Shown here: positions 43,031-53,183 of the stretch, piece after piece
Layout: each line of letters begins with the position of its first letter
Numbering within the stretch: position 1 is the stretch's first letter
Source: Chitinophaga polysaccharea
GTDB taxonomy: Bacteria > Bacteroidota > Bacteroidia > Chitinophagales > Chitinophagaceae
Length of the DNA stretch: 64,000 bases
Direction: 5' to 3'
NCBI RefSeq assembly: GCF_007829335.1
Contig: NZ_VIWO01000006.1
Location: 372,001 to 436,000, forward strand
Program-made: the position numbers and the translations under genes
The notes under the pieces: generated by a model
Database searches by the model: none
Told to the model about the DNA's origin: nothing
The model's input: the letters and a program-made list of their open reading frames with translations, nothing else

Positions 43031-45016
43031 CTAATTAATAAACCACCATCTTAAACCTACCCGGAAGGCGAAGTTATTATAGGGGTATAAGGGTGCTGCA
43101 AAGTTATTATTACCAATGAACGTATTCAGGTTTTCCGCTCTTATGTAAGCAGAAAATGATTTGATCCGGAAGTTGGCGAAAGCAGCAATATCCGGCAGAT
43201 CGTTACTGATTTTCAACTTGTTCTGGTAAATAAACTGTCCGCTCAGCGGTGAATAATCATCCGCATAATAGCCGGTGTTATAACGCAGCTCAATGCCGGT
43301 TACCAGGTTCAGGTTAGTATATAGCCTCTTTTCAAAGGCAAAGCGGTGACGGGTCCAGATCGCAGGAACGTTCAATGGGCCATTGCCGTGCAGTTGCTGG
43401 AAGGCAATATCCGCATACCAGGCAAAAGGCTTGATGGCGAATTTCTTACTGAACGTTATCTGCAGCAGGTTAAACAGCGAATTATACTGGGCGCTGTGAG
43501 TAAAGTCCTTAAAATAGGTGTAGTTGGTAAACAGGAAATAGTTCACCGCCAGTGTATAGTTCAGCTTGTGATTGTCGGTAGCAAACTGCAGTTGGGTAAT
43601 ATTTTCCTTGGATAAGGAGGTGTTATACCAGGCATCCTTGTTACTGTTGAAGTACTTGTATACGTAAGATGGTTCCTTATTTACATTGTTGACCGACAGG
43701 CGTACATCTCCCAAAAGATCATTGATATGGCGTCTGAGCATCCCGGAAACAGCATAATCGCCACTATTCTGGCCTACCAGGTAAAACTCGCCTTTGGCAG
43801 AAAAGTCCCATTGCTGGTTACGGGTTTTATTACGGTACTCGCCATGCAAGGCCAGGTTGCTGAAGTTGATATTAGCATCCAGGAAGGTGCCCGAAATAGA
43901 TTCAAACCTGGCTCCTACATTAATAAAATGTGCCAGGTTGCCCCGTACCGGGAACTGTATGAGCGACAAATCGTTGGAAATCATCTTCCATTGGTGCTTT
44001 GCCGTCACAGTGTCCTGGTTGCTCAGGGGATAAAAATTATAATGAGAGAAGTAAAAAGTAGAATCGGGAGAACTGTCTGTAAACTGGTAATTATCGTTTT
44101 GGTAATTAAAAGTATACTGGACGCGGAATACCGGGTCATACTTATATATATCCAGGGTATCGTTCACATGAATACTATCGCCCCGTCCCCAGTCGTATTG
44201 CTGCTGGATCAGGAAGCCTGTTTCCCGGTAACTGGATTTCACCGGCAGGCTACCACCGCCAAAGAACGCATATGCCTGGGATGTGTTGTTACCGAGATTT
44301 ACCGGGATGGTTTTCCGTTGCCCATATCCTCCTGCATTCATAAACGTATCGCTCCTGATACCGCCATTTTCGCCCCCGTTAATTTTGTTGTAATAGAAGC
44401 TCATGTAGGTGTTAGCGCGCTTATTCTTGCTCTGATAGCGGGCAGTAAACCGGTAAATATCGTGATTGGTATTCTGCGTACGGTAATATCCTGGTGCATT
44501 GATTTTGCGGTAATCGAAGGCAAAATTAAAGCGTTCGGTGCGGTCCTGCGTATGCGATAGTCCTATAACCTGTTCCTGTTTGCTGCCTACCAGGTATTGC
44601 AACTCTGTGTAGGGCTTGGTGGTATGATAAAAGCGGGCATCTGCATGGGAATTGGAATATACATCATAGGAATGAAAACCCGCATCAAATCCGGGTTTCA
44701 TCAGCGGAGAGTATATCATGTTATACGCGGCGCTACCGGTATTTCCCAGGGTGGTATAGGAAGATGGCACCCGCAGGTATTTTGTCTGAAAATCGTTCAC
44801 AGAGGAGTCTATCCTGTAATCGGTAGGCTCACCGAGTACGCGGTAGGTAACTGTGATGGTATCCGGTTCGTGTGTATGCTTTGCCGTGTCCCGCTGCATT
44901 TTACTGTTGCCGCCTCCACCACCGCCCATGTTGCCGAAGCGGCCAGTGTTGTACTGTGCCATCAATTGATTCCCGCAAAAAAACAGCAGGGCTATGAAAA
45001 TGAAAAGATGCCTCAT
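43031..45016 (-). CDS. putative porin (Porin_10-type)
   Basis: A 661-residue protein with signal peptide (MRHLFIFIALLFFCGNQLMA-Q), then a Gly-rich linker and a long series of amphipathic beta strands typical of Bacteroidota 'putative porin' proteins: YDVYSNSHADARFYHTTKPY, EQVIGLSHTQDRTERFNFAF, YRFTARYQSKN and a terminal FRVGLRWWFIN. Large outer-membrane barrel, substrate unknown. It follows punA by 19 nt, so co-transcription is likely. Confidence 0.87.
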   Translation of the reverse strand: MRHLFIFIALLFFCGNQLMAQYNTGRFGNMGGGGGGNSKMQRDTAKHTHEPDTITVTYRVLGEPTDYRIDSSVNDFQTKYLRVPSSYTTLGNTGSAAYNMIYSPLMKPGFDAGFHSYDVYSNSHADARFYHTTKPYTELQYLVGSKQEQVIGLSHTQDRTERFNFAFDYRKINAPGYYRTQNTNHDIYRFTARYQSKNKRANTYMSFYYNKINGGENGGIRSDTFMNAGGYGQRKTIPVNLGNNTSQAYAFFGGGSLPVKSSYRETGFLIQQQYDWGRGDSIHVNDTLDIYKYDPVFRVQYTFNYQNDNYQFTDSSPDSTFYFSHYNFYPLSNQDTVTAKHQWKMISNDLSLIQFPVRGNLAHFINVGARFESISGTFLDANINFSNLALHGEYRNKTRNQQWDFSAKGEFYLVGQNSGDYAVSGMLRRHINDLLGDVRLSVNNVNKEPSYVYKYFNSNKDAWYNTSLSKENITQLQFATDNHKLNYTLAVNYFLFTNYTYFKDFTHSAQYNSLFNLLQITFSKKFAIKPFAWYADIAFQQLHGNGPLNVPAIWTRHRFAFEKRLYTNLNLVTGIELRYNTGYYADDYSPLSGQFIYQNKLKISNDLPDIAAFANFRIKSFSAYIRAENLNTFIGNNNFAAPLYPYNNFAFRVGLRWWFIN

Positions 45017-45035
45017 CCGAAAGTAACAAAAGCTT

Positions 45036-45857
45036 TTATAGTTGCCGGATTAATTCATTAAAGATAAGCGTAAGCTTTGGTTCTGCCTCTTTGGCAGCAG
45101 CCAGTACTTCCTCGTGGGTGATCACGTTTTCCTCCTCCCGGATACCGATATCGGTGATCACGCTCATGGCAAATACTTTCAAACCGGCATGCGCTGCTAC
45201 AATCACTTCCGGTACCGTGCTCATTCCTACGGCATCGCCGCCGATAATATGCATGTATTTATACTCTGCTCTGGTTTCGAAGGTAGGTCCCTGTACTCCT
45301 ACATATACGCCACTATGTAAATATATATTGTTATCAGCCGCAATTTTATTGGCCGCCGTAATCAGCGCTTTGCTATAGGGTTCGCTCATATCCGGGAAGC
45401 GGGGTCCCAGCGTATCTTCATTCTTGCCCCTGAGCGGATGTTCCGGCTGCAGGTTAATATGATCCCGGATGATCATCAGATCGCCCACTTTAAAAGCAGG
45501 GTTCATGCCTCCGGCGGCATTGGATATAAATAAAGTATGGATTCCCAGGGCCTTCATCACTCTCACGGGGAAAGTGACTTCTTTCATGGAAAATCCTTCA
45601 TAAAAGTGAAAACGCCCTGCCATGGCTACTACAGGCTTTCCCTGCATGTATCCCAGGATCAATTTACCCGAATGTCCCTCTACGGTCGATTCAGGAAAAT
45701 GGGGTATATCGCTGTATTTGATTTCTATGCTGCGCGCTATTTCCTGGATCAGATTTCCCAACCCACTGCCCAGTATAATGCCTGCTACTGGCTCTTCTTC
45801 CCAGAATTTACTGATATATTCCTTCGCCGCGGTGATCTTTGCTGTTAGTTCACTCAT
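45036..45857 (-). CDS. punA: purine-nucleoside phosphorylase
   Basis: About 273 residues from ATG 45857 (45869 is an alternative). Trimeric-type PNP that cleaves inosine/guanosine with phosphate. Motifs: IILGSGLGNL, FPESTVEGHSGKL, GRFHFYEG, ISNAAGGMNP, and HINLQPEHPLRGKNE, and the purine-site segment GPTFETRAEYKYM ... GGDAVGMSTVPE. Salvage pathway, cytosol. Confidence 0.95.
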   Translation of the reverse strand: MSELTAKITAAKEYISKFWEEEPVAGIILGSGLGNLIQEIARSIEIKYSDIPHFPESTVEGHSGKLILGYMQGKPVVAMAGRFHFYEGFSMKEVTFPVRVMKALGIHTLFISNAAGGMNPAFKVGDLMIIRDHINLQPEHPLRGKNEDTLGPRFPDMSEPYSKALITAANKIAADNNIYLHSGVYVGVQGPTFETRAEYKYMHIIGGDAVGMSTVPEVIVAAHAGLKVFAMSVITDIGIREEENVITHEEVLAAAKEAEPKLTLIFNELIRQL

Positions 45858-45902
45858 CTGTTTATACATTAGTTAAAAGTCGGATTTAAAAATCAACCCG
45901 CG

Positions 45903-45910
45903 CAAAGTTA
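45903..45910 (-). promoter_or_regulatory. punA -7 promoter element
   Basis: The minus strand reads TAACTTTG, exact to TAnnTTTG, about 35-45 nt before the punA start. No good -33 at 19-23 nt. Confidence 0.5.
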
Positions 45911-45984
45911 TTTTTTAATTCACAAATGACTGCAGTTTTATATTTAAATCATAATGACCTATTTTAGCGGCAAATTTTATTCCG

Positions 45985-47196
45985 ATGAACTTACACGAGT
46001 ACCAGGCTAAAGAACTGTTGAAAAAATATAATGTACCGGTACAGGAAGGTATCCCGGTAGATACCCCTGAAGCGGCTGCGGAAGCATATAAGCAGCTGAA
46101 AGTGCAATTTGGTAATGAATTTGCCGTTGTTAAGGCTCAAATCCATGCTGGTGGACGTGGAAAGGGTAAGATCCGTGGTACAGAACAAAGAGGTGTGGCA
46201 GTAGGAAAAAATGCAGAAGATATCAAAACCATAGCTGGTAATATACTGGGCGGTACCCTGGTAACCATCCAGACCGGCGAAGCGGGTAAACTGGTGAATA
46301 AGGTACTGGTAGCACAGGACGTTTACTATCCCGGCGCCAACCCTGTAAAGGAATTCTACTTGTCAATCCTGCTGGATCGTGCTAAAAGCCAAAATGTTAT
46401 CATGTATTCTACCGAAGGTGGTATGGACATCGAAGAAGTAGCACACAGCACCCCTGAAAAAATATTTAAAGAGTGGGTAAAACCAAATATGCCCCTGCAG
46501 CCTTTCCAGGCGCGCAACATCGCGTTCAACTTCGGTTTGACCGGCGAAGCGTTCAAAAACATGGTGAAATTTGTAACCAACCTCTATAACGCATATGTAG
46601 GACTGGATTGCAGCATGCTGGAAATCAACCCGCTGTTCAAAACCAGTGATGATAAGATCATTGCCGTAGATGCTAAAGTAAACCTGGATGACAACTCCCT
46701 AATGCGTCATCCTGACCTGGAAGCACTCCGCGATATCTCGGAAGAAGATCCTACCGAAGTAGAAGCCAGCAAGTTTAACCTGAACTTCGTAAAACTGGAT
46801 GGTAACGTAGGTTGTATGGTAAACGGCGCCGGTTTGGCCATGGCTACCATGGATATGATTAAACTGAGCGGTGGTGAGCCGGCTAACTTCCTGGACGTGG
46901 GTGGTACTGCCAACGCACAAACTGTAGAAGCAGGCTTCCGTATCATCCTGAAAGATCCTAAGGTAAAAGCAATCCTGATCAATATCTTCGGTGGTATCGT
47001 TCGTTGCGACAGGGTAGCACAGGGTGTAATTGATGCCTACAAATCCATTGGTAACATCACTGTACCTATCATCGTGCGTCTGCAGGGTACCAACGCTGCT
47101 GAAGCAAAAGCACTGATCGAAGAAAGCGGCCTGAAAGTACAGTCTGCGATCCTCCTCAGCGAGGCAGCTGCCCTGGTAAACAAAGCAGTAGCTTAA
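45985..47196 (+). CDS. sucC: succinate-CoA ligase (ADP-forming) subunit beta
   Basis: A 403-residue ATP-grasp subunit of the TCA-cycle enzyme that interconverts succinyl-CoA and succinate. Start MNLHEYQAKELLKKYNVP is standard. AQIHAGGRGKGKI near 50-62 binds nucleotide, and NIFGGIVRCDRVA near 330 is the subunit interface loop. The alpha subunit gene (sucD) is not adjacent, which is common in this phylum. Ends before a long hairpin. Confidence 0.96.
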   Translation: MNLHEYQAKELLKKYNVPVQEGIPVDTPEAAAEAYKQLKVQFGNEFAVVKAQIHAGGRGKGKIRGTEQRGVAVGKNAEDIKTIAGNILGGTLVTIQTGEAGKLVNKVLVAQDVYYPGANPVKEFYLSILLDRAKSQNVIMYSTEGGMDIEEVAHSTPEKIFKEWVKPNMPLQPFQARNIAFNFGLTGEAFKNMVKFVTNLYNAYVGLDCSMLEINPLFKTSDDKIIAVDAKVNLDDNSLMRHPDLEALRDISEEDPTEVEASKFNLNFVKLDGNVGCMVNGAGLAMATMDMIKLSGGEPANFLDVGGTANAQTVEAGFRIILKDPKVKAILINIFGGIVRCDRVAQGVIDAYKSIGNITVPIIVRLQGTNAAEAKALIEESGLKVQSAILLSEAAALVNKAVA

Positions 47197-47223
47197 TATC
47201 AAGCTTACAAATCCTTTAAAATA

Positions 47224-47262
47224 AGAGAGGGCTGACTACTGGTGTAGTCAGCCCTCTCTCTT
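47224..47262. terminator. Convergent hairpin between sucC and PBP1A genes
   Basis: Perfect 16-bp arms (AGAGAGGGCTGACTAC at 47224-47239 and complement at 47244-47259) with loop TGGT. No strong T tract on either side; placed to serve both genes. Confidence 0.7.
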
Positions 47263-47277
47263 GGTATATTCTTTCGT

Positions 47278-49659
47278 TTAGTCGTTCTTTTTAGGAGCCG
47301 GTGCAGGCATGGTTGCCTTAGGCTTATCCTTTTGCTCTTCTTTAGGCTTGGCCGGTGCCGTGGTTTCCCCCTTTTCAGGTTTGTCAGCTCCTGGCGTAGC
47401 ATAATCATTTGAATCGCCGGAGCCATAATCATCTGCAGAACCATTACCTACATTTTCTGCTTCCGCACCTGGTTTTACGTTGGAATCATAATTCATGTAG
47501 ATATCATCTTCACTCATGTTTCTCGGTACCGGGAAATGATCGCTGGCACTCACTTTCAATGTAGGATCCGCATATACTTTTTGCATGAAATAAGCCCATA
47601 TCGGGAGGCCGGTATTCGCCCCCTGCCCGATGGCAGTGGTGCTGAAATGGATAAAGTTATTTTCGCAACCTACCCAGGCGCCCGCCAGCAATTTAGGGGT
47701 GTATCCCATAAACCAGCCATCTGTATTATCATTGGTGGTACCAGTTTTACCGGCAATCTCGCCCTGGATATTATAACGGGAACGCATACGCGCACCAGTA
47801 CCGCCAGGAGCTACCACCCCTTCCATCATTTTCACCATGGTGTAGGATTCTTTTTCACTGATCACCTCACGTTTCACTGGTGCAAATGTTTCCAGGATAT
47901 TACCATTCCTGTCTTCAATACGGGTAATATAAATAGGTTTGGTATTGATACCCCTGGCCGGGAACATGGTGTACCCCTGCATCAGCTCGTACAACGATAT
48001 TTCCACCGCCCCCAGCGCGATGGCCGGGTAAGCTGGAATATCACTGCTGAAGCCTACTTTATTCTTCGCGAAATCCGCAAATGACTTGGCGCCGATCTGT
48101 TTGATCAGATAGGCTGCCACCAGGTTCAATGACTTGGCCAGTGCGCCCGCCATGGTAATGGAGCCACCAGTGCTACCTTCAGAGTTATGCGGCGTCCATC
48201 CATTGATATTGATCGGTTCATTAGGTAATACCGTATTAGGTGAAAAACCATTCATGATCGCAAAGCAATACAGGAAGGGCTTGAAAGTAGATCCCACCTG
48301 GCGACGTGTCTTAGCCACGTGGTCGTTCTTGAAATAACGGAAATCAGGTCCGCCCACCCAGGCTTTTACCTCTCCGCTTTCAGGATCCATGGCCATAAAG
48401 CCCGCCTGTAAGATAGCACGCATATACTTGATGGAGTCCATCGGCGTCATGACCGTATCTGTTTCGTTCAAATCCGGCTCTGTAGAGCTCTTCCAGGCAA
48501 ATACCTTCATACGGGTAGGCGTGTTGAAAACGCGGGCAATGGTGGAATCCTCCTCCTCGTCGTCTTTCATAGCCCGGTACCGGTCAGACTCTTTCATATA
48601 CTGATCCAGGTATTTAGGCCATTTTTTCCAGATACTGCCGGTTTTAACATCGTTTTGTGCAGACAGGGATTTCTGCAGTACTGCCAGGTGTTTGGCTACC
48701 GCTTCCTCTGCGTACAGCTGCATTCTTGGGTTAATCGTCGTATATATTTTGAGACCATCGCGATAGAGGTTATATTCTGATCCGTCTGCCTTTTTATGCT
48801 GTTTACACCAGCCTTTCAGCTCATCGCGCAGTACTTCTCTGAAATAAGGTGCCAATCCTTTGTTGTGGTCTATCTTATTATAGTGCAGTACGATGGGTTT
48901 ACTTTTAGCAGATGCTGCTTCCGCAGGGGTAATAAATCCGGCATCCTGCATATTGTCGATCACCGTATTACGGCGATTCAGCGCATTTTGAGGATTACGC
49001 CGTGGGTTATAGATGGTATTACCTTTCAGCATACCAACCAGGATGGCTGCTTCTTCAATAGATAAATGCCCTGCATCTTTGCTGAAGAAGGTCCGGGCGC
49101 CATTTTCGATACCATATACATTATCCCCGAAGGCTACGGTATTCAGGTAAAGCGTAAGGATTTCCTGTTTGGTGAAGTTACGCTCCAGTTTTACCGCCAT
49201 AATCCACTCCTGTATCTTCTGGAAAGCTCGTCCAACAGGATTACCGGAACGTTGTTTGCCTAGGGCATCTGTTTGCAGGTTCAGTGCCAGCTGTTGGGTA
49301 ATGGTACTGGAACCACGTTTTTTACCAATGAGTAGGTAAAAGGGAATGGCCAGGGTACCCTTGGGGTCAATACCGGAGTTATCGTAAAACCTGGTTTCTT
49401 CCGTTGCTATGAGCGCGTTGATCACATTTTTGGAGATCTCGTTGTAGTCACTGCTGGAACGATCTACCTGGTAATATTTACCAAGGATGGTTCCGTCATC
49501 GGCGATCACCTCAGCAGCCAGGGCTGCCCTTGGGTTTTCCAGCTCCTCCATGGAAGGCATACTGCCTATTACACGGAAGTTGATGAGTAAAACAAAGAGA
49601 ACAAGTAATGCTAAGATACCAAAAGCCACCCGCCACAATATTTTCACCGATTTTTTCAT
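47278..49659 (-). CDS. class A penicillin-binding protein (PBP1A type)
   Basis: A 793-residue bifunctional peptidoglycan synthase. N-terminal membrane helix at about 10-30. GT51 glycosyltransferase at about 60-235: ATEETRFYDNSGID (catalytic Glu present, but the usual EDxxFxxHxG reads E-E and N), KRGSSTITQQLALN. Transpeptidase at about 410-700: STFK near 458, SLN (AKSLN), and KTGT near 636. The C-terminal tail of about 80 residues is Pro/Lys/Glu-rich and disordered. Periplasmic side of the inner membrane. Confidence 0.95.
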   Translation of the reverse strand: MKKSVKILWRVAFGILALLVLFVLLINFRVIGSMPSMEELENPRAALAAEVIADDGTILGKYYQVDRSSSDYNEISKNVINALIATEETRFYDNSGIDPKGTLAIPFYLLIGKKRGSSTITQQLALNLQTDALGKQRSGNPVGRAFQKIQEWIMAVKLERNFTKQEILTLYLNTVAFGDNVYGIENGARTFFSKDAGHLSIEEAAILVGMLKGNTIYNPRRNPQNALNRRNTVIDNMQDAGFITPAEAASAKSKPIVLHYNKIDHNKGLAPYFREVLRDELKGWCKQHKKADGSEYNLYRDGLKIYTTINPRMQLYAEEAVAKHLAVLQKSLSAQNDVKTGSIWKKWPKYLDQYMKESDRYRAMKDDEEEDSTIARVFNTPTRMKVFAWKSSTEPDLNETDTVMTPMDSIKYMRAILQAGFMAMDPESGEVKAWVGGPDFRYFKNDHVAKTRRQVGSTFKPFLYCFAIMNGFSPNTVLPNEPININGWTPHNSEGSTGGSITMAGALAKSLNLVAAYLIKQIGAKSFADFAKNKVGFSSDIPAYPAIALGAVEISLYELMQGYTMFPARGINTKPIYITRIEDRNGNILETFAPVKREVISEKESYTMVKMMEGVVAPGGTGARMRSRYNIQGEIAGKTGTTNDNTDGWFMGYTPKLLAGAWVGCENNFIHFSTTAIGQGANTGLPIWAYFMQKVYADPTLKVSASDHFPVPRNMSEDDIYMNYDSNVKPGAEAENVGNGSADDYGSGDSNDYATPGADKPEKGETTAPAKPKEEQKDKPKATMPAPAPKKND

Positions 49660-49829
49660 GCGCTTATATAATTTGTTTTATGGCCAAATTGCCTCATTCT
49701 TCCGAATTCCTGGCAATTTATTACTATCCGTTGGCTATATATATAAATTTTTCAATAAAGTTCAACTGCAATAAACACGCCTGTTTAGGGCAGTTTGACC
49801 GACAAAGCTATTTAAAATTATAACATTAC

Positions 49830-52800
49830 TTACTGCGTTACATAATTATCTGTAAAAAACTTACGATATCCCGTCAGGTCTTTGGTGCTGTTGAGCAGGA
49901 TAAAATTATCCCGGGAAATCACAAAGAAGTTATACTCTGTGGGCCTGATCTTGGGAATAATGGTAGCAGCGGCTTCATCACGGATTTCATCGAAATAGGC
50001 CAGTGCCTTATCCTCGTTCGGGAACAACCGGAAGATCAGCATTACGTCATTGGGAGTAAGCACGAAGCTCCCTACCTCAATTTTATCAGCGGCGTGTTTG
50101 GTGGCATTGTACCGGGTAAACTGCGTTAATCCTTCATCCATCAACTCCTTTGACACCCGCTGGAAGGAAAGCACCACAAAAAATGGATTATCAGGCGTGA
50201 TTTTATAAGGGGTAACCGGTTTAGGCGGCGCTACGGTGGCAATAGGTCCCGGAATAGGGGCAGTAATGCCGGCTTTGATAGCGGAAGAATCTACCGGCGT
50301 TTTGGCGGTGGCTACATTTATTTTATCAGCCAGCACCGGCTCTGGATTTTGCCAGGGATAGCGCATGGTAATGTTTTCATCGAGCAATTGCCCATTGGCA
50401 TCTTTCTTCCGTACCTCCAGTTTGGCCAGGTAAGCGGTCAATTCAGCCCGGTGGTCCAATGCATCCATCAGCGCCTGGGCCTGGGTGCGGATAGGCTCAT
50501 CTGCCGCATATTTGGTTAATACAGCCTGCACTGCCTTGCGCGAACGCTGCAGGGAATCGGTAGCAAAAGCGGTATCTGTTTTTACGACCAGCATGGCTTC
50601 CAGCAGATCGAATTTCGGTTTCAGGAAGCTAAAGCCATAAGAGCTGTCAGACTGCTGCTTCAACGCCATTGCAGTGTCATATTTACCACTCAGGAAGGCA
50701 GTATAGGCCGAATCATAGAGGGCGCTGATCTGTTTCTTCCTGGGTCCGTCGGCATCATTCAGGCCACCGGAACGGATAATATCGGCAAAGTTGGTGTTGC
50801 CGTATTGGTTAAGCACCAATGTTTTATATTGATTTGCCTGGGCAGCATGATTCAGTTTATTATGCCACACATACAATGAATACAATACCTCCGGCTTCCG
50901 TGGGTGATCCGGGAAAAGGATGAGTAATGAATCATAAGTTTCTATTGCCAGCGGGTAGTTCTCCAGTTTATCGTGGTATAGTTTGCCCAGGTCGAACCAG
51001 GCCTCTTTTACCGACTTTTGGGAAGCAGCCAGTTTTTCCGGGGTAAGCGGCAGATCGGCGCTTAGCAAATCTGTAGTTAAACTATCCGGAGAGATATTTT
51101 TGGCGGCTGTTTTATGATCTTCGGCTATTTCAATAGGTGCGTTACTATTGGCTGCGTTGACAACGCCGTTTTGGCTGCGGCGCCAGTTATCGCCCGGCTG
51201 GCGGTTTCCCCACCTGCGCTTAAATTCGGAATAACCGGCCGATTTGCTGGCTGCGTTGTAAAAATACCACTCGCCTTTCTCGTCTTTCGGAGAGTAAGCC
51301 CCGCCCACATTCATACCAAGTGATGCTGCATCCAGACCATGCGCCGCTTCCTCGGATGCTTTCTTCTTTTCTTCCGCTGCTTTGGTTTTGATGCCAGCTA
51401 CCATTTTGGTCAGGAAGATGTTCCTGTCGGAGGGCGACATGGCGGCAATCTTCTGCAGACTATCTTCCCGGTGAATGATTTCCAGTTTGGCTACCACATC
51501 GCTGAGTACTTCTTTACGTGTTTTCACCGTAGCAGCATCTGCAAAGTCCTGGGTCATCACACCGGCGGTGCTGTCATAATACTTTTTTGCGTCCGGGTAA
51601 TTGCGTTGTTGGTAATAGATATCCGCAATGCCTTTATAGTTGAGCGTGCGCTGCATCAGGTTGTCGCTGGGCATTTTGAGCCCCTGCTTCATATAACCGA
51701 TGGCTGTTTCCGGGTCTTTGGGCGCTACCAGGGTTCCCATGGTATAGTAAATACCATCGCGGAATTTCTGGAACCGTTCTTTCCGGAGCATATGATGGAG
51801 GCCTGCAATACTTTTAGCGATATCGCCGGTGGTTTGGGCGTTGGTTTTAGCAATTTGTACCCTGGCCTGGAAATCCATCATAGGATCGGGTTTCATGCCG
51901 ATTACGTTCCTGAATTGCTCCAGGGCTGAATCCGGACGATTCAGCTGTACATATAACTGCCCCAGGATAAAAGACATCCTGGCGCGGGAAACACGGTTGC
52001 GGCTCAGGTCAATGGCTTCCTGCAAAGGCGCAATCGTTTCGGGATATCTTTTCTGGATATAGTTGCTATAGGCGCGTACTTCTGCCAGTTCGCCATCGAG
52101 CCGGTGAGGGAAGTTAGGATCGGTATGCAGGATATTGAGCAGGGCCTGTACTTCGTCATATTCCTTTTGTTCCAGCAGGGTTCTGGCCCTCCACAAAAAG
52201 GCGTCGTTACGTGCTTTGGTATGTTTGAGCTTTCCGAAGAAGCCTTTTCTTTTTTCGTTGGTGGCAATGGAAATCTGGTCATTTTCCCGGGCGCCTACCA
52301 CCGTTTTATATTCTGATTTGCTTTTGGGCGCAAAGGTAATATTGACGTACTGGAATGTTTTATTGGCGTTATCCAGGTCGCCTTCATAAAAATAGGCCCG
52401 TCCCATCAGCAGGAAGCAGTCATCTATCCATTTTCCGCGGGGATCGTGCAGTTGAACGGCCATGGTGGTTTTATCGATCACGGAGTCCAGCTCTCCTTTG
52501 TTAAAGCCCTGGCTTTGGAGGCTGTAGGGGTAAAACGGGAGCAGCAGGTTGTAATTATCCTGTCCATCGCGGTTAGCTGACTTTACTACGCGGTCCAGCT
52601 TCACTTTGGCGTGGAAGTAATAGTTAAACCGGGTAGCCATATTCTGGAAAAACCGTCTTTTCCAGGTCCATTTCTTTTTCTCCAGCATTACTTCTGAAGG
52701 GGGGCGCCGATCCTGTACCACATGATTTTCCCGGGGTTTAAAAAGGGGTTTGGCAGCAGGCTTTTGTTGCTGATTGCCGGGACTTGGAGTCTGATTCTGG

Positions 52801-52919
52801 TAGTTTGTTTGCGATGGTCTATTTTGGGGTCTGTTCTGTGCCCAGACCGCCGGCAAACCCAGGCAAAATGACAATACAATTATTCCCAGATAATTAAGAA
52901 GCAGTTTGATGCAATTCAT
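49830..52919 (-). CDS. large TPR protein, PorW/SprE-like
   Basis: A 1029-residue protein with N-terminal signal (LLNYLGIIVLSFCLGLPAVWA), a Gln/Pro/Asn-rich linker, then many TPR-like helical pairs at about 120-480 and 660-800 (AYFYEGDLDNANKTF; LYHDKLENYPLAIETYDSLL). The C-terminal 100 residues (FFVVLSFQRVSKEL ... YNFFVISRDNFILL) match the type IX secretion protein family PorW/SprE as I remember it. A role in T9SS or gliding is therefore likely but is from memory. The longest gene in the window. Confidence 0.75.
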   Translation of the reverse strand: MNCIKLLLNYLGIIVLSFCLGLPAVWAQNRPQNRPSQTNYQNQTPSPGNQQQKPAAKPLFKPRENHVVQDRRPPSEVMLEKKKWTWKRRFFQNMATRFNYYFHAKVKLDRVVKSANRDGQDNYNLLLPFYPYSLQSQGFNKGELDSVIDKTTMAVQLHDPRGKWIDDCFLLMGRAYFYEGDLDNANKTFQYVNITFAPKSKSEYKTVVGARENDQISIATNEKRKGFFGKLKHTKARNDAFLWRARTLLEQKEYDEVQALLNILHTDPNFPHRLDGELAEVRAYSNYIQKRYPETIAPLQEAIDLSRNRVSRARMSFILGQLYVQLNRPDSALEQFRNVIGMKPDPMMDFQARVQIAKTNAQTTGDIAKSIAGLHHMLRKERFQKFRDGIYYTMGTLVAPKDPETAIGYMKQGLKMPSDNLMQRTLNYKGIADIYYQQRNYPDAKKYYDSTAGVMTQDFADAATVKTRKEVLSDVVAKLEIIHREDSLQKIAAMSPSDRNIFLTKMVAGIKTKAAEEKKKASEEAAHGLDAASLGMNVGGAYSPKDEKGEWYFYNAASKSAGYSEFKRRWGNRQPGDNWRRSQNGVVNAANSNAPIEIAEDHKTAAKNISPDSLTTDLLSADLPLTPEKLAASQKSVKEAWFDLGKLYHDKLENYPLAIETYDSLLILFPDHPRKPEVLYSLYVWHNKLNHAAQANQYKTLVLNQYGNTNFADIIRSGGLNDADGPRKKQISALYDSAYTAFLSGKYDTAMALKQQSDSSYGFSFLKPKFDLLEAMLVVKTDTAFATDSLQRSRKAVQAVLTKYAADEPIRTQAQALMDALDHRAELTAYLAKLEVRKKDANGQLLDENITMRYPWQNPEPVLADKINVATAKTPVDSSAIKAGITAPIPGPIATVAPPKPVTPYKITPDNPFFVVLSFQRVSKELMDEGLTQFTRYNATKHAADKIEVGSFVLTPNDVMLIFRLFPNEDKALAYFDEIRDEAAATIIPKIRPTEYNFFVISRDNFILLNSTKDLTGYRKFFTDNYVTQ

Positions 52920-53111
52920 GGATGCCAGGGTGTATAGGCTAAATATATATAACTTATAGTTTGAAAAAATATTTTAAAGATAGTATAAAATAGTTGATTG
53001 AACGAGCGTTGGGAAGAAGTGGTCCGTACTTTTTCCGCCGTGTATAATTTTTTAAGCCGCTGGTTCTCAAAGAAAAATGTTCATTTCAAGGCACAATCCA
53101 CAAAACACTAT

Positions 53112-53140
53112 TTTGAGTTTTACAATAATGATTAACTTTA
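53112..53140 (+). promoter_or_regulatory. Candidate promoter for the 53184 gene
   Basis: TTTG (53112-53115), 17 nt, TAACTTTA (53133-53140; one mismatch in the -7 box). It lies in the 264-nt AT-rich gap between divergent genes; no gene is visible in that gap. Confidence 0.4.
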
Positions 53141-53183
53141 GCCCGCCTTAAAAGGATCGATTTCTTTAAGTAGTAACACAAAC

